Of a stretch of DNA of 6,535 nucleotides, positions 1 to 5,257 are shown one piece after another. The notes under the pieces were generated by a model, which searched no databases, was not told the DNA's origin, and saw only the letters and a program-made list of their open reading frames with translations. The position numbers and the translations under genes were made by a program. Source of the stretch: CAZJFC01 sp964545245 (lineage in GTDB: Bacteria; Pseudomonadota; Alphaproteobacteria; Rickettsiales; 21-14-0-20-44-7); NCBI GenBank assembly GCA_964545245.1, contig CAZJFC010000081.1, positions 1-6,535 on the forward strand. The letters are read 5' to 3'. Every line of letters begins with the position of its first letter. Within the stretch, counting starts at the first letter, position 1.

Positions 1-58
1 ATCAGGAGGGAAATATCTTCTTCTCCCCTCCTATCAGGAGGGGATGGGGGAGGTGGCA
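1..58. repeat. Palindromic intergenic repeat, remnant copy
   Basis: The segment contains a 9-bp perfect stem, TCCCCTCCT (24-32) against AGGAGGGGA (36-44), around a 3-base loop. It then runs into a G-rich tail, atgggggaggtgg. The window opens with ATCAGGAGGG, which looks like the right half of a second such palindrome cut by the edge. The order palindrome, then G-rich tail, matches the same part of the repeats at 1519-1551 and 5718-5750 (CCCTCTCCT-ATG-AGGAGAGGG, then TGGGGTGAGGTG). I therefore read it as a diverged member of the same family in the same orientation. No coding potential is apparent. Confidence 0.6.
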
Positions 59-88
59 ATCTCTCCGCCAAGACCGTATCAAAAAATG

Positions 89-117
89 TTGACCTGAGAG
101 AGTGGTTTTACTAACGT
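89..117 (+). promoter_or_regulatory. Weak candidate promoter for the first receiver gene
   Basis: TTGACC (89-94, five of six to the -35 consensus) is followed after 17 bases by TAACGT (112-117), which matches only three of six -10 positions. A start site about seven bases downstream would fall at or next to the ATG at 124. No convincing Shine-Dalgarno sequence precedes that ATG, so the message could be leaderless. The -10 is poor and the call is tentative. Confidence 0.2.
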
Positions 118-123
118 GCGTTA

Positions 124-567
124 ATGAGTCACGTTGAAGCATTACAAAAAGATTATTCCCGCACAAGATTGCTGCTGGTGGAGGATGACGATGGTCTGCG
201 CCGTTCATTGATAAGGGTTATGACGATTTGCATGAACTTCGATAAAGGCAATATCACCGATGTGGGAAGTCTGGACGAAGCCAGGGCAGCGCTGGAAAAG
301 GGCAGTTTTGACATTCTTATCACCGATAAGGATTACCCGCATGAAAAAGACGGCAGGGTTATCAAGGATTCGGGATTTGAACTTCTTGCCCACGGAAATA
401 GGCCAACTGCCGCTATTCTGATTACCGGGGATAAAATGGATATTGATGGGGTACGCAGCCAGTTGATCCGGCTCAAGGCGGAAGTGGTGTTCAAGCCTGC
501 CACGATAGATGAGCTTCAGGAAGCTATCGACCGCCAGCTTGGAAAATCCGCCGGTGTGCGGAAGTAA
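124..567 (+). CDS. Stand-alone receiver (REC) domain response regulator, loop-extended
   Basis: This 147-residue protein is a single receiver domain that would accept phosphate from a histidine kinase or phosphotransfer protein. The visible REC landmarks are the acidic pair E20-D21 in LLLVEDD, the phospho-acceptor D68 in ILITDKDYP, T101 in AILITG, and the invariant K124-P125 in VVFKP. No DNA-binding or enzymatic output domain follows; the chain ends about 20 residues after the lysine. The loop from D68 to the GFELL helix is about 8 residues longer than in CheY-like domains (16 residues between D68 and G84, against 8). The residue two after the phospho-Asp is acidic (D70). An in-frame TAA at 112-114 rules out a longer start, and 124 is the only sensible ATG, but its ribosome site is weak. 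The next gene is a diverged paralogue 99 bases downstream. The family call is secure; the partner kinase and target are unknown. Confidence 0.88.
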   Translation: MSHVEALQKDYSRTRLLLVEDDDGLRRSLIRVMTICMNFDKGNITDVGSLDEARAALEKGSFDILITDKDYPHEKDGRVIKDSGFELLAHGNRPTAAILITGDKMDIDGVRSQLIRLKAEVVFKPATIDELQEAIDRQLGKSAGVRK

Positions 568-594
568 AGCGCTGTGGATTCGGCTTTGTGTATG

Positions 595-645
595 TTTCTT
601 AAGAAAATACGTGGTTTTATATTGAATCCTAATCAATCCTTAATC
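595..645. promoter_or_regulatory. Palindrome and direct repeat between the two receiver genes
   Basis: The 99-base gap between the two receiver genes holds a 12-bp perfect palindrome, TTTCTTAAGAAA (595-606). A near-perfect direct repeat follows, AATCCTAATC (625-634) and AATCCTTAATC (635-645), with repeat starts 10 bases apart, about one helical turn. TATATT (618-623) resembles a -10 box but has no matching -35. Repeats one turn apart upstream of a regulator gene could be an operator. This is inference, and such AT-rich short repeats can arise by chance. Confidence 0.2.
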
Positions 646-666
646 TCTGCCGGATAAAATCATCCA

Positions 667-1197
667 ATGAGTATGCATTACCCACCAACGGTTTCACCTG
701 TGCCTGCTGTCAGTGCGCCTGAAGCTGAAGTGGTGCGGTTCATCGATTTCTCAAAAGAGAAAATCCTGGTGGTTGAGGATAACCGGGCGCTGCAAGGCTT
801 GTTTTACGGGATTTATAAAACAATTGGCGTGCCCGAAGGGAATATTGCGGTTGTCGGGACTCAAGAAGAAGCTTTTGATTTATATAATAAAGCTGCTGCG
901 GATGGAAAGCCTTTCAGTGTGGTTTCGACGGATAACGATTTTCCCAAAAAAGCCAACGAGGAAGGGGAGGATATCCGTATGGGAATTGAGCTACTCACCA
1001 GCCTTGCCAACCGTAACCCCAAGCCAGCCATGATATTGATAACCGGCCATACGGACATGAAAGCTGAGCATAAGGCAACATTGCGGGAAATCGGGGGCGA
1101 ATATCTCTCGAAGGATATTGATTATGAAAAGGTAAAAACTGCTTTGACTAAGGCTATTTCAACCCGCGATGCAGCCCAGAGAGGTGTGGTTTTATAG
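667..1197 (+). CDS. Stand-alone receiver (REC) domain response regulator, paralogue of the upstream gene
   Basis: This 176-residue protein has a proline-rich, probably flexible N-terminal tail of about 30 residues followed by one REC domain. The landmarks are E37-D38 in ILVVEDN, phospho-acceptor D89 in VVSTDNDFP, T126 in MILITGH, and K149 in EYLSKD. The lysine is followed by Asp instead of the usual Pro. As in the upstream protein, the loop after the phospho-Asp is long: 17 residues from D89 to G106, about 9 more than CheY, and rich in Lys and Glu. There is an Asp two residues after the phospho-Asp (D91). Both proteins share GNI-x-x-VG-x-x-x-EA and ILITG blocks, so they look like an old tandem duplication. 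There is no output domain. GGAT (652-655) upstream of the ATG is at best a weak ribosome site. It may be co-transcribed with the gene before it or have its own promoter in the 99-base gap. Confidence 0.88.
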   Translation: MSMHYPPTVSPVPAVSAPEAEVVRFIDFSKEKILVVEDNRALQGLFYGIYKTIGVPEGNIAVVGTQEEAFDLYNKAAADGKPFSVVSTDNDFPKKANEEGEDIRMGIELLTSLANRNPKPAMILITGHTDMKAEHKATLREIGGEYLSKDIDYEKVKTALTKAISTRDAAQRGVVL

Positions 1198-1227
1198 CAA
1201 CAAATGCGAATTATTTTCAAAATGCCC

Positions 1228-1255
1228 TATAACCATCTGAATTATAATGGTTATA
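1228..1255. repeat. 9-bp perfect inverted repeat downstream of the receiver genes
   Basis: TATAACCAT (1228-1236) and ATGGTTATA (1247-1255) are exact reverse complements around a 10-base AT-rich spacer. The stem has few GC pairs and no T-tract follows on either strand, so it is a poor intrinsic terminator. It ends 15 bases before the -35 box at 1271. A dimeric regulator site for that promoter is a reasonable alternative. The symmetry is seen; the role is inferred. Confidence 0.4.
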
Positions 1256-1270
1256 AATGACCCCAAAAAC

Positions 1271-1300
1271 TTGACAAAACCGGTGGTTGTGTGATATTAT
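1271..1300 (+). promoter_or_regulatory. Near-consensus sigma-70 type promoter with extended -10
   Basis: A perfect -35 box TTGACA (1271-1276) is separated by 18 bases from TATTAT (1295-1300, five of six). A TG sits one base upstream (1292-1293), giving an extended -10. This is the best promoter in the window. Transcription would start near 1305-1310 and run rightwards into a stretch with no recognisable gene, meeting an intrinsic terminator about 120 bases on. It lies 73 bases after the second receiver gene, so it does not serve that gene. Confidence 0.55.
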
Positions 1301-1306
1301 GGTAAT

Positions 1307-1431
1307 TGTAAGATGAGAGAGAACCCTCCGGGGCGGCCTCAAAAAATAATAAAAATTAACCGATATGTTCCTGTGTCATTCTCGCGAAGGCGGGAATCTG
1401 GTTCTTAACCTCGCTGCGGCGGGGATTTTTT
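1307..1431 (+). ncRNA. Candidate small RNA between strong promoter and terminator
   Basis: The start is inferred as about seven bases after the -10 box ending at 1300, and the end is set by the T-tract of the terminator stem at 1409-1424. The roughly 125-nt product would have a purine-rich 5' part, a CCCTCC run (1324-1329) that could pair with Shine-Dalgarno sequences, an A-rich unpaired middle (about 1341-1358), a hairpin at 1378-1397, and the terminator hairpin. Strong promoter, no convincing gene and a terminator is the classic layout of a bacterial sRNA. CCUCC motifs are also known in several alphaproteobacterial stress sRNAs. I do not recognise this RNA as a named family. The alternative is a repeat-derived terminator that happens to follow an orphan promoter. 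Confidence 0.35.
1378..1397. repeat. ATTCYCGC-GCGGGAAT hairpin, dRS3-like extragenic repeat
   Basis: ATTCTCGC (1378-1385) pairs with GCGGGAAT (1390-1397) around GAAG, with a single T-G wobble. The pattern ATTCCCGC-N4-GCGGGAAT is a widespread extragenic element in proteobacteria and resembles the ATTCCC/GGGAAT arms of neisserial dRS3 elements. Here it lies immediately upstream of the terminator hairpin. I see one copy in the window. Confidence 0.5.
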
Positions 1432-1436
1432 ATTTT
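1409..1436 (+). terminator. Intrinsic (Rho-independent) terminator
   Basis: A GC-rich six-pair stem, CCTCGC (1409-1414) with GCGGGG (1419-1424), includes one T-G wobble and closes a TGCG tetraloop. It is followed by A and then six Ts, an A and four Ts (1426-1436). This is the best terminator shape in the window and acts on rightward transcripts. It could end the candidate small RNA or read-through from the receiver genes. Confidence 0.6.
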
Positions 1437-1474
1437 AGTCATTAGTCGTAAGTGGCCACCCCCCTTAAATCCCC

Positions 1475-1484
1475 NNNNNNNNNN
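1475..1484. other. Assembly gap of ten Ns inside a repeat
   Basis: Ten Ns separate sequence ending in TAAATCCCC (1466-1474) from sequence beginning with the same nine bases (1485-1493). The uninterrupted copy at 5628 reads straight through this point. The flanks may simply overlap by nine bases, or extra repeat units may be missing, or the two contigs may have been joined wrongly through the repeat. The true length is unknown. Confidence 0.95.
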
Positions 1485-1555
1485 TAAATCCCCCCTGATA
1501 GGGGGGAGAACTGTAGCTCCCTCTCCTATGAGGAGAGGGTGGGGGTGAGGTGAGA

Positions 1556-1612
1556 GGATGGAACTTCGGAACTCTGGAATTCCTGAATATCGGAAATTCC
1601 GAAGTTCCATCC
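1556..1612. repeat. 16-bp perfect inverted repeat with nested palindrome
   Basis: GGATGGAACTTCGGAA (1556-1571) is the exact reverse complement of TTCCGAAGTTCCATCC (1597-1612). The 25-base interior carries the palindrome GGAATTCC (1576-1583). The structure forms the right end of the mosaic repeat. The corresponding left arm recurs in diverged form at about 5758-5770, where the right arm is missing. The size resembles a terminal structure of a small nonautonomous element, but no flanking target duplication is evident. Confidence 0.7.
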
Positions 1613-1625
1613 CCTAAAATCAGGC

Positions 1626-1654
1626 TTGAACTTTCCGGTTAATTCACTTAAAAA
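1626..1654 (+). promoter_or_regulatory. Candidate ppdK promoter
   Basis: TTGAAC (1626-1631, four of six) and TAAAAA (1649-1654, four of six) have an ideal 17-base spacer. They lie just right of the repeat, which gives a start near 1661 and a 5' leader of about 55 bases before the ATG. The match is moderate and this is a prediction only. Confidence 0.3.
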
Positions 1655-1668
1655 CCTCTGCACCTGAT

Positions 1669-1706
1669 GCGTTCCGGCGGGCAGCCGGGGCGTTTACTAT
1701 ATTTTT
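1669..1706 (+). promoter_or_regulatory. ppdK leader hairpin followed by a T-rich stretch
   Basis: The ten-pair stem GCGTTCCGGC (1669-1678) with GCCGGGGCGT (1684-1693) has three G-U pairs and a five-base loop GGGCA. It is followed by a T-rich run to 1706, and the GAGG ribosome site begins at 1707. The layout resembles an intrinsic terminator or attenuator in the leader, or a structure that controls access to the ribosome site. The broken T-run makes it weaker than the terminator at 1409. Confidence 0.3.
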
Positions 1707-1715
1707 GAGGAAAAA

Positions 1716-4385
1716 ATGGGAATCGTGGCAATGAAAAAATTTGTGTACAGCTTTGGTGACGGCGCCGCAGAAGGCACCGTGAAAATGAAGGAATTGCTCG
1801 GCGGCAAAGGCGCGAACCTCGCCGAAATGTGCAACCTCGGCCTCCCGGTCCCTCCGGGTTTCACCATCACCACCGAAGTCTGCACCGAGTTCTATAAGAA
1901 CAAACGCGAATATCCTAAAGTTCTGAAAGAACAGGTGGAGGACGGCATTCGCAAGATCGAGGAAAAAATCGGCGCGAAATTCGGCGATGCGGAGAACCCG
2001 CTTCTGGTTTCCGTGCGTTCCGGCGCGCGCGCTTCGATGCCGGGCATGATGGACACGGTTTTGAACCTCGGCCTTAATGATGAAACCGTTGTTGGCCTCG
2101 CGGAAAAGTCGGGCAATGAGCGTTTCGCGTGGGATTCCTACCGACGATTCATCCAGATGTATTCCGATGTGGTGCTGGATGTCGACCACTATATTTTCGA
2201 GGAGATCATTGACGAAGTTAAGGGGCATGCCGGCATTGAGCTTGATACCGACCTTTCTGTCGACCAGCTCAAGCAACTCGTAAAAACCTACAAGGAGCGC
2301 GTGCAGGAAGAACTCGGCAAACCGTTCCCGAATGATGTGCATGAGCAGATATGGGGCGGGATCGGCGCGGTGTTCAATTCATGGATGTCCGACCGCGCGG
2401 TTTACTACCGCAAAATCCATGAAATCCCTGAGGATTGGGGGACTGCCGTCAACATCCAGTCGATGGTGTTCGGCAATATGGGCGAAACCTCGGCGACAGG
2501 AGTTGCCTTCACCCGCAACCCTTCCAACGGCACGAAGGAATTCTACGGCGAATACCTCATCAACGCGCAGGGCGAGGACGTGGTGGCGGGCATCCGCACT
2601 CCGCAATCCATCACCAAAGTGGCGCGTCTTGAAGCGGGTTCCGAGCTGCCTTCGATGGAGGAAACCCTGCCGGAAGTTTATAAGCAACTCGTTGAAGTTT
2701 ATAAGAAATTAGAGTCACATTACCGTGACATGCAGGATATCGAATTCACCGTGCAGACCGGCAAGCTGTGGATGCTGCAAACCCGTTCGGGCAAGCGCAC
2801 CGCCGCCGCCGCGCTCAAAATCGCGGTGGATATGGTGGCTGAAAAGCTCATCAGCAAGGAGGAGGCAATCGAGCGCCTCGACCCTTCCGCGCTTGACCAG
2901 CTTTTGCATCCTTCGCTTGACCCGAAAGCGCCGAAGAAAGTTATCGCCAAGGGCTTGCCGGCCTCTCCCGGCGCGGCTTCCGGCGAGGTTGTGTTCACCG
3001 CTGAGGAAGCCGAGGACGCAAAAGCTAAAGGCAGGGATGTTATCCTTGTGCGCATCGAAACCAGCCCGGAGGATATTTCGGGTATGCATGCTTCCAAAGG
3101 CATCCTCACTGCGCGGGGCGGCATGACCAGCCACGCGGCAGTGGTTGCGCGGGGCATGGGCAAATGCTGCGTTTCCGGTACAGGAACGCTCAAAATCGAC
3201 TACAAGGCGAAACAATTCACGGTGGGCGAATTAACCGTGAAACAGGGCGAGCTTATCACCATCAACGGCTCAACCGGCGAGGTGATGCTGGGCAAAATCC
3301 CGACCATCCAGCCGAACCTTTCCGGTGATTTTGCCGAGGTGATGAAATGGGCTGACGAAATCCGCTCGCTCAAAATCCGCACCAACGCGGAAACCCCGCT
3401 CGACGCCGAAACCGCCCGCCGTTTCGGCGCGGAGGGCATCGGGCTTTGCCGCACCGAGCACATGTTCTTCGAGGCTGACCGCATCCCGGCGATGCGCGAG
3501 ATGATCCTTGCGGAAGATGAGGAAGGCCGCCGCAAGGCGCTGGCGAAACTGCAACCGATGCAGAAGAAGGACTTCGCGTCATTGTTCAAAATCATGGGTG
3601 AGTTCCCGGTGACTATCCGTTTGCTTGACCCGCCGCTGCATGAGTTCCTGCCGCATTCCGAAGCGGAAATGCAGGAAGTTGCCGAGGCTGCCGGGGTGAG
3701 TGTGGAGAAGGTGCGCCAGCGTGCCGCCGCACTGCATGAATCCAACCCGATGCTTGGCCACCGTGGCTGCCGCCTAGGCATCACCTACCCGGAAATTTAT
3801 GAGATGCAGGCGAAGGCGATTTTTGAGGCCGCGAAGGAAACCGGAGCAAAACCGGAGATCATGGTTCCGCTGGTGTTTGGCAAGAAAGAGCTTTCAATTT
3901 TGCAGGTGGTAATTGAAAAAGCGCATCAGGAAGTCGCGCCGGAAGTTGAATATCTGCTCGGCACGATGATTGAACTCCCGCGTGCCGCGCTGCGTGCCGG
4001 GGAAATCGCCGAAGTGGCGGAATTCTTCAGCTTCGGCACGAATGACCTGACGCAGACCAGCCTCGGCATTTCGCGCGATGATTCGGGAAGTTTCATCGAC
4101 GAATACAAAAACAAGGGCATTGTCGAACATGACCCGTTCGCGGTGCTGGACATTGAAGGCGTTGGCGAATTGATTAAAATCGCCGCTGAACGTGGCCGCG
4201 CGACCCGCAAGGGCATCAAGCTCGGCATCTGCGGCGAGCATGGGGGCAACCCGGCTTCAATCAATTTCTGCCAGCAGATCGGTTTGGATTATGTGAGCTG
4301 CTCGCCTTACCGCGTGCCTATCGCAAGGCTCGCCGCCGCGCAAGCCGCGCTGAAGGCGAGGGCGAAGCTTAAGAGCGTTGCTTAG
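1716..4385 (+). CDS. ppdK: Pyruvate, phosphate dikinase
   Basis: This cytosolic enzyme interconverts pyruvate + ATP + Pi and phosphoenolpyruvate + AMP + PPi. It supplies PEP for gluconeogenesis or, in reverse, makes ATP in PPi-based glycolysis. The 889 residues match the usual bacterial length. The N-terminal ATP-grasp nucleotide-binding part starts with VYSFGDG and ELLGGKGANLAEM (about 26-38) and includes SVRSGARASMPGMMDTVLNLG (about 99-119, split here across two lines of a longer block). The swivelling domain carries the phospho-carrier His473 in GGMTSHAAVVARG. Thr471, two residues before it, is the position targeted by PPDK regulatory proteins in characterised enzymes. The C-terminal TIM-barrel PEP/pyruvate domain has GLCRTEHMFF (about 576-585), GTMIELPRAAL (about 749-759), SFGTNDLTQ (about 772-780) and the catalytic Cys839 in GICGEHGG. 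The start is set by GAGG (1707-1710) five bases upstream. Homologues usually begin near Met6 (1731), which lacks a ribosome site. No regulatory protein gene is in the window. Confidence 0.97.
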   Translation: MGIVAMKKFVYSFGDGAAEGTVKMKELLGGKGANLAEMCNLGLPVPPGFTITTEVCTEFYKNKREYPKVLKEQVEDGIRKIEEKIGAKFGDAENPLLVSVRSGARASMPGMMDTVLNLGLNDETVVGLAEKSGNERFAWDSYRRFIQMYSDVVLDVDHYIFEEIIDEVKGHAGIELDTDLSVDQLKQLVKTYKERVQEELGKPFPNDVHEQIWGGIGAVFNSWMSDRAVYYRKIHEIPEDWGTAVNIQSMVFGNMGETSATGVAFTRNPSNGTKEFYGEYLINAQGEDVVAGIRTPQSITKVARLEAGSELPSMEETLPEVYKQLVEVYKKLESHYRDMQDIEFTVQTGKLWMLQTRSGKRTAAAALKIAVDMVAEKLISKEEAIERLDPSALDQLLHPSLDPKAPKKVIAKGLPASPGAASGEVVFTAEEAEDAKAKGRDVILVRIETSPEDISGMHASKGILTARGGMTSHAAVVARGMGKCCVSGTGTLKIDYKAKQFTVGELTVKQGELITINGSTGEVMLGKIPTIQPNLSGDFAEVMKWADEIRSLKIRTNAETPLDAETARRFGAEGIGLCRTEHMFFEADRIPAMREMILAEDEEGRRKALAKLQPMQKKDFASLFKIMGEFPVTIRLLDPPLHEFLPHSEAEMQEVAEAAGVSVEKVRQRAAALHESNPMLGHRGCRLGITYPEIYEMQAKAIFEAAKETGAKPEIMVPLVFGKKELSILQVVIEKAHQEVAPEVEYLLGTMIELPRAALRAGEIAEVAEFFSFGTNDLTQTSLGISRDDSGSFIDEYKNKGIVEHDPFAVLDIEGVGELIKIAAERGRATRKGIKLGICGEHGGNPASINFCQQIGLDYVSCSPYRVPIARLAAAQAALKARAKLKSVA

Positions 4386-4399
4386 TTAAATTAGTTAAA
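4382..4399. repeat. Tandem 9-bp duplication overlapping the ppdK stop
   Basis: TTAGTTAAA occurs twice in direct tandem (4382-4390 and 4391-4399). The first copy includes the ppdK stop codon TAG (4383-4385), and an in-register TAG in the second copy would be a backup stop only if the frame allowed it (nine bases, so it does). It is probably a replication slippage product with no further role. Confidence 0.5.
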
Positions 4400-4416
4400 A
4401 AGATTTTATTTTCTTG

Positions 4417-4445
4417 TTGTAACTGGCGTTATTGCTGGTTATAAA
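4417..4445 (+). promoter_or_regulatory. Candidate promoter overlapping a weak hairpin after ppdK
   Basis: TTGTAA (4417-4422, four of six) and TATAAA (4440-4445, five of six) are 17 bases apart, a plausible sigma-70 type promoter for the gene starting at 4487 (leader about 35 bases). The same bases can fold into a 12-pair stem, 4417-4428 with 4433-4444, with four G-U pairs and loop TTAT. A looser T-rich run lies at 4449-4460. The hairpin could be a weak ppdK terminator, but no contiguous T-tract follows. The promoter reading is slightly preferred. Confidence 0.35.
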
Positions 4446-4486
4446 AGGTTTTATTTATTTGAAGAAAATTTAAGCTATGAGGGTAT

Positions 4487-5188
4487 ATGGCTGAAACAAT
4501 GACTAAGGAAGAATTTAAAGCTTTTGTTGATGATTTATTCAGGAGCCGTCTGGATTTTAATGGTTGCAGTGAATTGCATGAAATCGCTTTTCAGGTATTA
4601 CGTGATATACATGGGGAGGAACTGCCTGAAGAACACCTTGCGCGATATGAGGAAGTGATCGCCGCGGTCAAGGGGAAGGTTGGTAGCGTGGAGCTTGGCG
4701 AGCGTGAGAGAGATATCAGGGATGCGGTGCGCAATGACATGATTAAGGTATACCCGGCAGAGAAGCTGGACAGGGTCGAGGCCATATCCGCCATGGAAGA
4801 GCGCGCGGGGGAGATATGGTCTGTTAAACGCGATGAAGTTTTGGGAGAGGTTCTGGCGCGGGTGGAATCCGGCGATATACGCGTTTCCAGCAATATTATC
4901 GCATCACGCTCGATCAGCCACTTGATGGAGGCATTGGAAGGTAAACGTAAGGATGTTCCTGAATCCAGAACCACGCATTATTTTATTCAGTGTAATTCAA
5001 CAGATGCGGAGAAAATTCAATCGCTGTTATCCCCGGTTGGGGAAGATGTAGCAACGGGGGTTGATGTTACAGGAAGTGACGGGCGAGTGACCTTGAGAAT
5101 ATATGGTATTCATAAGGACGACGCTAAAATTTTCAGGGCGTTAGCCCAAAAAGCGGAGGAAGTCGCTCCTTGCCGTGAGGTTTCTTAA
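4487..5188 (+). CDS. Unrecognised acidic cytosolic protein, 233 residues
   Basis: I do not recognise this protein. It has no signal peptide or membrane segment and is rich in Glu, Asp, Lys and Arg. Residues 1-160 look almost wholly helical, with charged stretches such as LGERERDIRDAVRND (70-84) that could pair as coiled coil. Residues about 163-226 read as a compact alternating unit: strand (THYFIQCN), helix (TDAEKIQSLL), strand (GVDVTGSDG), strand (RVTLRIYGI), helix (DDAKIFRALAQKAEEV). This resembles a small ferredoxin-like or ACT-like fold, an impression from pattern only. Two cysteines (C27, C169) and C229 show no metal-site spacing. The start at 4487 has GAGGG (4479-4483) only three bases upstream; Met5 (4499) is the alternative. 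Its base composition is visibly less GC-rich than ppdK. It is followed 69 bases later by a small membrane protein gene on the same strand and may be co-transcribed with it. Confidence 0.8.
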   Translation: MAETMTKEEFKAFVDDLFRSRLDFNGCSELHEIAFQVLRDIHGEELPEEHLARYEEVIAAVKGKVGSVELGERERDIRDAVRNDMIKVYPAEKLDRVEAISAMEERAGEIWSVKRDEVLGEVLARVESGDIRVSSNIIASRSISHLMEALEGKRKDVPESRTTHYFIQCNSTDAEKIQSLLSPVGEDVATGVDVTGSDGRVTLRIYGIHKDDAKIFRALAQKAEEVAPCREVS

Positions 5189-5221
5189 CCTACAAAAAAC
5201 CATTTGATTTTCATTCGCAAT

Positions 5222-5239
5222 GCGGGTAAAAAAACCCGC
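5222..5239. repeat. Hairpin with poly-A loop between two hypothetical genes
   Basis: GCGGGT (5222-5227) and ACCCGC (5234-5239) form a perfect six-pair stem around a loop of six adenines. ATTCGCAATG before it and GCGCAAT after it add a loose GCAAT repeat. No T-run follows on the plus strand, so it is not a standard rightward terminator. It ends eight bases before the AAGGA ribosome site of the next gene, so it may affect processing or translation of the downstream message. Confidence 0.45.
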
Positions 5240-5257
5240 GCAATATAAGGAATATAT

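Larger units (their letters stand above)
1445..1613. repeat. Mosaic palindromic intergenic repeat, copy interrupted by assembly gap
   Basis: The left 30 bases (1445-1474) match 5628-5657 at 29 of 30 positions. After the gap, 1485-1509 is identical to 5649-5673. It contains a CCCCCCT-GAT-AGGGGGG hairpin (1490-1506) and a 9-bp hairpin CCCTCTCCT/AGGAGAGGG (1519-1539). A G-rich tail follows, then a terminal inverted repeat (1556-1612). The unit is noncoding. It sits directly upstream of the ppdK promoter and in the same orientation as the copies at the window start and at 5628. Confidence 0.8.

Noticed and set aside
205..636. A minus-strand 143-codon frame opposite the first receiver gene.
   Set aside because: The plus strand carries a complete receiver domain with all conserved residues; the reverse frame has no ribosome site or motif.
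1228..1255. The inverted repeat as a terminator for the receiver genes.
   Set aside because: The stem is AT-rich with a 10-base loop and no T-tract follows on either strand. An operator or chance symmetry fits better.
1313..1408. A 31-codon open frame starting with ATG inside the candidate small RNA.
   Set aside because: There is no clear ribosome site, the last third is the translated repeat hairpin, and the stop lies just before the terminator stem. It more likely arises by chance, although a leader peptide cannot be excluded.
1356..1610. A minus-strand 84-codon frame.
   Set aside because: It runs through the ten Ns and consists of the palindromic repeats, so the frame has no meaning.
1639..1651. 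TTAA-N5-TTAA upstream of ppdK as a CtrA-type site.
   Set aside because: The accepted CtrA motif has seven bases between the TTAA halves. The same TTAA-N5-TTAA arises at 4386-4398 from a simple tandem duplication.
1644..2342. A long minus-strand frame (232 codons) opposite ppdK, and several others up to 4264.
   Set aside because: They are antisense shadows of a GC-rich, clearly assigned gene and show no recognisable motifs of their own.
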